Assembly (NCBI GenBank): GCA_020628895.1
Contig: JAHDEM010000012.1
Coordinates: forward strand, 1 to 59,345
Source: Candidatus Endobugula sp.
Lineage (GTDB): Bacteria > Pseudomonadota > Gammaproteobacteria > Pseudomonadales > Cellvibrionaceae
Direction of reading: 5' to 3'
Length of the DNA: 59,345 nt
Shown here: piece after piece, positions 56,588-59,345 of the stretch
Numbering within the stretch: position 1 is the stretch's first letter
Layout: each line of letters opens with the position of its first letter
Made by a program: the position numbers and the translations under genes
Notes under the pieces: model-generated
Seen by the model: only the letters and a program-made list of their open reading frames with translations
Told to the model about the DNA's origin: nothing
The model's database searches: none

Positions 56588-57085
56588 ATGTTGGACGCTC
56601 AAGGTAAAAAACTATTAATTAGCGCACTGTCTGCGTGTTTACTGTTGGTCATTGTACTTTTCCTATATACTACTTACAGTATTATTCCAGCAGAAACAGC
56701 TTCTTCTAATCCCTCAGCAAACGCTGATCTGTCATCATCTTCACAAAATCTAGCGAACAAGCAAAGCAATGCCCAGGTTGATAAGCCATCATCTCAAGTA
56801 TCCGAATCCATAGAGCAACCTGATAAGTCACTACCAATCCCTGGGCACCAGTTAAAGAAACTGATTTCGAATACGAATACCGAAAGCCAAGCGAGTCTAG
56901 AGGAAAAAATAGCTTCAGCCAATAAAGCGATCGAACAACTTGAGCAACAACTTCCAGAGCAGTTGGTTGCCGATGTGAGTGTTGATCAAACCTCAGCTGA
57001 AAATCTAAATAGTAATAATAATAGTGATATAGAGGCACGTATTCAGCATATTCGAGATCATCTAGATAAGAATACTGCTCAATAA
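56588..57085 (+). CDS. Single-TM protein with coiled coil, 165 aa
   Basis: This is an N-terminally anchored protein. A short basic N-terminus and one TM helix (LLISALSACLLLVIVLFLYTTYSI) are followed by a Ser/Asn/Gln-rich periplasmic linker and two short coiled-coil stretches (ASLEEKIASANKAIEQLEQQL and IEARIQHIRDHLD). Its ribosome site is AAGGAATAAAAGG. It lies 78 nt upstream of the large SpvB/Rhs-type gene on the same strand, so it may assist or anchor that secreted protein. I do not recognise a family. Confidence 0.6.
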   Translation: MLDAQGKKLLISALSACLLLVIVLFLYTTYSIIPAETASSNPSANADLSSSSQNLANKQSNAQVDKPSSQVSESIEQPDKSLPIPGHQLKKLISNTNTESQASLEEKIASANKAIEQLEQQLPEQLVADVSVDQTSAENLNSNNNSDIEARIQHIRDHLDKNTAQ

Positions 57086-57163
57086 TACGCGTGTTTTGAG
57101 TACTAAAACCTGACCATCCATTAAGGATATATTTATAGATAGCCTCCATAAAAGGGACTCTTT

Positions 57164-59345
57164 ATGTCTAGCCAGACTTATCGTTCATTACGTACCTGCT
57201 TAATATCTGTTCTTGCTGTATGCGCAACGCCTATTGCCTTAGCCCAGCAAACGGTAGTGGGGTCTATTCCTGCAGATTTTTCTGTTAGTGGAGGCAGCGC
57301 TAATTACTCTATTCCTATTCAAGTGTCACCCGGTCGTGGCGGGATGCAGCCGGAGTTGTCGCTGGATTATTCTTCTTCCGATCTTAGTAATGGTCTTTTG
57401 GGTGTGGGTTGGAATTTGGGTGGTCTGTCTAGTATTTACCGTTGTACTGCCAATATTGAGCAAGACGGTTTTGTTGCAGGTGTGACCTTTACCGATAAAG
57501 ACCGTTATTGTTTGGACGGCCAACGCCTGATTCCTGTGAGTGGCGCTAACGGTGGTGTGGGCACCGAGTACCGCACCGAGATAGATGGTTATGCCAAAAT
57601 TACTGCTTATGGTGGTTCTGCCAATAATCCTGACTACTGGGTAGTCAATACCAAAGCAGGGCAAACCATTCAGTTTGGTGGTGCAGGCAACTCCACCTTG
57701 TCGTTATCGCAAAATAACCTGTCGTGGTCGATACGACAAGTCAATGACACCACTGGTCAAAATCCGGTGACTTATACTTATTTTATTGACCAATATACCC
57801 AATATCTGAGCGAGGTAAATTATCAAGGAGGGAAGCTTGATCTTGTTTATGAGAGTCGACCAGATATAACACGGGTAAATATATTTGGTTTGGAAGCATC
57901 GATTCAGCACAGACTCACCGGTTTGAACATAACATCGGGTACTGTTCAATCGTTTCGTAACTACTCTTTAAACTATTCTTTAGAGTCTGCCACAGGACAA
58001 TCACGAATGATGAGTATTGGTTCCTGCTCTGTTAACGGTGACTGTTTATCGGAAATCACTTTAGGTTGGCTGGATAGGGCTAGAAACTTTTTAGATAGTC
58101 CCATTGCTCCGCTTCATTCATCATGGGGAGGAATGCAAGTACTTAGTCAGGGTGACTTTAACGGAGACGGCTTTGCAGACTTCTATTTAAATTTTAACAA
58201 CCTAGGTGGTGGTGCCTACCAACATATTTGGTATGGCAAAGCGGGTAATGCAGGTTTTGACGATGTATCACTGAACCCTTTGGCGTCATCTTGGGAAGGC
58301 ATAGAAGTATTAGGTCAGGGTGATTTTAATGGTGATGGCCGAACCGATTTGTACCTTAATCATAGCAATATGGGGGTTGGGGCGACTCAGCGTATCTGGT
58401 ATGGCAAAGCGGATAAAACGGGTTTTGATCAAGTTTCTCTTCCACCCTTATCTTCCTCTTGGACCAACTTTAAAATACATGGTCAAGGTGATTTTAATGG
58501 TGATGGCCTTACAGACTTATATATTAACCACAGCAATATGGGTGTTGGGGCGACTCAGCGTATTTGGTATGGTAAAGCCGACAATACAGGGTTTGAAGAG
58601 GTGTCCCTTCCGCCTTTAGCTTCTTCTTGGACCAACCTAGAAATACTGGGCCAAGGAGATTTTAATGGTGATGGCCTTGCAGATTTATATATCAACCATA
58701 GCAATATGGGTGTTGGGGCGACTCAGCGTATATGGTATGGCAAGTCTGATAAGACGGGATTCGATCAAGTCTCTCTTCCACCCTTAGCCTCCTCCTGGAC
58801 CAATTTTAAAATACATGGCCAAGGTGATTTTAATGGTGATGGCCTCACAGATTTTTATATTAATCATAGCAATATGGGTGTTGGAGCTACTCAACGAATC
58901 TGGTACGGCAAAGGTGATAAAACAGGTTTTGATCAGGTCTCTCTTCCGCCTTTAGCTTCCTCATGGACAAATTTGGAAATACTCAGCCAAGGTGATTTTA
59001 ACGGTGATGGTCTCACAGATTTTTATATTAATCACAGCAACATGGGCGTCGGGGCAACTCAGCGTATCTGGTACGGGAAAGCGGATAAAACGGGTTTTGA
59101 TCAGGTCTCTCTTCCGCCTTTAGCTTCCTCATGGACTGGCCTAAAAATACTCAACCAAGGAGACTTTAATGGCGATGGTTTGACAGATATTTATATCAAT
59201 ACCTATGACCTTGGCGCAGGAATGACTCAGCGCATCTGGTATGGCGGGCAAAGCCAGCCAGGTGGTCGCCTGTCTGCAATCACAGACAGTAACGGCAACA
59301 CCACCCAAATCAGTTACAAACCCCTAACCGATTCTTCCGTCTATA
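57164..59345 (+). CDS. Secreted SpvB/Rhs-type protein with FG-GAP repeats, N-terminal part (runs off window)
   Basis: The frame is open from ATG 57164 (AAAGGGAC upstream) to the right edge, giving at least 727 residues. A signal peptide ends ATPIALA. The next part, GGSANYSIPIQVSPGRGGMQPELSLDYSS...GLLGVGWNLGGLSSIYRC, is the SpvB/TcdB-type N-terminal motif that opens toxin-complex B and Rhs shells. Seven FG-GAP/VCBS units follow, each with the Ca-binding pattern GDFNGDGxxDxY. After these, GGRLSAITDSNGNTTQISYKPL looks like the start of the Rhs/YD region. A C-terminal toxin or polymorphic tip would lie beyond the window. Confidence 0.85.
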   Translation, partial: MSSQTYRSLRTCLISVLAVCATPIALAQQTVVGSIPADFSVSGGSANYSIPIQVSPGRGGMQPELSLDYSSSDLSNGLLGVGWNLGGLSSIYRCTANIEQDGFVAGVTFTDKDRYCLDGQRLIPVSGANGGVGTEYRTEIDGYAKITAYGGSANNPDYWVVNTKAGQTIQFGGAGNSTLSLSQNNLSWSIRQVNDTTGQNPVTYTYFIDQYTQYLSEVNYQGGKLDLVYESRPDITRVNIFGLEASIQHRLTGLNITSGTVQSFRNYSLNYSLESATGQSRMMSIGSCSVNGDCLSEITLGWLDRARNFLDSPIAPLHSSWGGMQVLSQGDFNGDGFADFYLNFNNLGGGAYQHIWYGKAGNAGFDDVSLNPLASSWEGIEVLGQGDFNGDGRTDLYLNHSNMGVGATQRIWYGKADKTGFDQVSLPPLSSSWTNFKIHGQGDFNGDGLTDLYINHSNMGVGATQRIWYGKADNTGFEEVSLPPLASSWTNLEILGQGDFNGDGLADLYINHSNMGVGATQRIWYGKSDKTGFDQVSLPPLASSWTNFKIHGQGDFNGDGLTDFYINHSNMGVGATQRIWYGKGDKTGFDQVSLPPLASSWTNLEILSQGDFNGDGLTDFYINHSNMGVGATQRIWYGKADKTGFDQVSLPPLASSWTGLKILNQGDFNGDGLTDIYINTYDLGAGMTQRIWYGGQSQPGGRLSAITDSNGNTTQISYKPLTDSSVY
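58151..59220 (+). repeat. Seven 168-bp tandem repeats (56 aa each) in the Rhs-type gene
   Basis: The anchor word GGTGATTTTAATGGTGATGG or a close variant occurs at 58151, 58319, 58487, 58655, 58823, 58991 and 59159, each exactly 168 bp apart. The inner units are nearly identical (NHSNMGVGATQRIWYGK, LPPLASSWTN), while the outermost are more diverged. This fits recent expansion or homogenisation by recombination. Confidence 0.95.

Noticed and set aside
58320-58619. 99-aa open frame inside the Rhs-type gene
   Set aside because: Out-of-frame reading of the 168-bp repeats; the repeating unit keeps any frame open.

Overview
The window reads as a contiguous piece of chromosome from a free-living, probably marine gammaproteobacterium of the wider Pseudomonadales/Cellvibrionales type. 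The grounds are protein-level: a MSHA type IV pilus cluster, a FimV polarity protein, and the order lysR-leuC-leuD-leuB-asd-usg-fimV ... truA-trpF-(trpB-trpA)-accD-folC-SPOR-cvpA-purF-metZ, which I recognise from memory as the Pseudomonas aeruginosa PA3122-PA3107 neighbourhood. DNA is moderately AT-rich. Genus-level placement cannot be made from the sequence alone.

Layout. (1) 3-11137: the 3' part of a MSHA pilus operon, mshL(partial)-E-G-A-C-D-O-P-Q: secretin, assembly ATPase with a c-di-GMP-type N-terminal domain, inner-membrane platform, major pilin, four minor pilins and a large CUB/LamG tip-type protein. mshM, mshN, mshF and mshB are missing from their usual places. (2) 11.1-16.8 kb: an accessory stretch of small genes: SapC-like protein, two VOC proteins, a DUF2975/XRE regulator pair, a Rap1a-like secreted protein, a frameshifted secreted protein, DUF2214, a P-loop kinase whose only credible start codon is ATT, and LysR. 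(3) 16.8-27.4 kb: leucine biosynthesis, an acyltransferase, aspartate semialdehyde dehydrogenase with its inactive-looking paralogue, and fimV. (4) 27.4-36.0 kb: small housekeeping genes lying between fimV and truA: MarR, nfuA, glutaredoxin, DAHP synthase, SDR, arfB, tRNA-Arg(ACG), dusC, bolA, trhO. (5) 36.1-46.2 kb: truA-trpFBA-accD-folC-SPOR-cvpA-purF-metZ, a long same-strand block joining tryptophan, fatty-acid, folate, purine and methionine synthesis. (6) 46.4-54.9 kb: Amt, an MFS transporter, TrmH methyltransferase, a CBS protein, pdxJ, YciI, a VC0807-type membrane protein, rnm and yciO. (7) 54.95-56.47 kb: an IS110-family (IS1111-type) element. (8) 56.6 kb to the end: a single-TM protein and the N-terminal 727 residues of a secreted SpvB/Rhs-type protein with seven near-identical 168-bp FG-GAP repeats, running off the window.

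Most striking. The insertion sequence sits in one arm of an otherwise perfect palindrome that begins at the yciO stop codon. This fixes its ends to 54954-56470. Its 414-base non-coding end, downstream of the transposase, holds closed stems and short copies of the element ends and target, as expected of a bridge RNA. Three unrelated heptanucleotide tandem repeats each begin exactly at a stop codon (leuD, the YciI gene and the VC0807-type gene). Beside the tRNA gene is a 46-bp duplication of its 3' end plus terminator, with a double-hairpin element between the copies whose second hairpin matches the CsrA/RsmA RNA consensus exactly.
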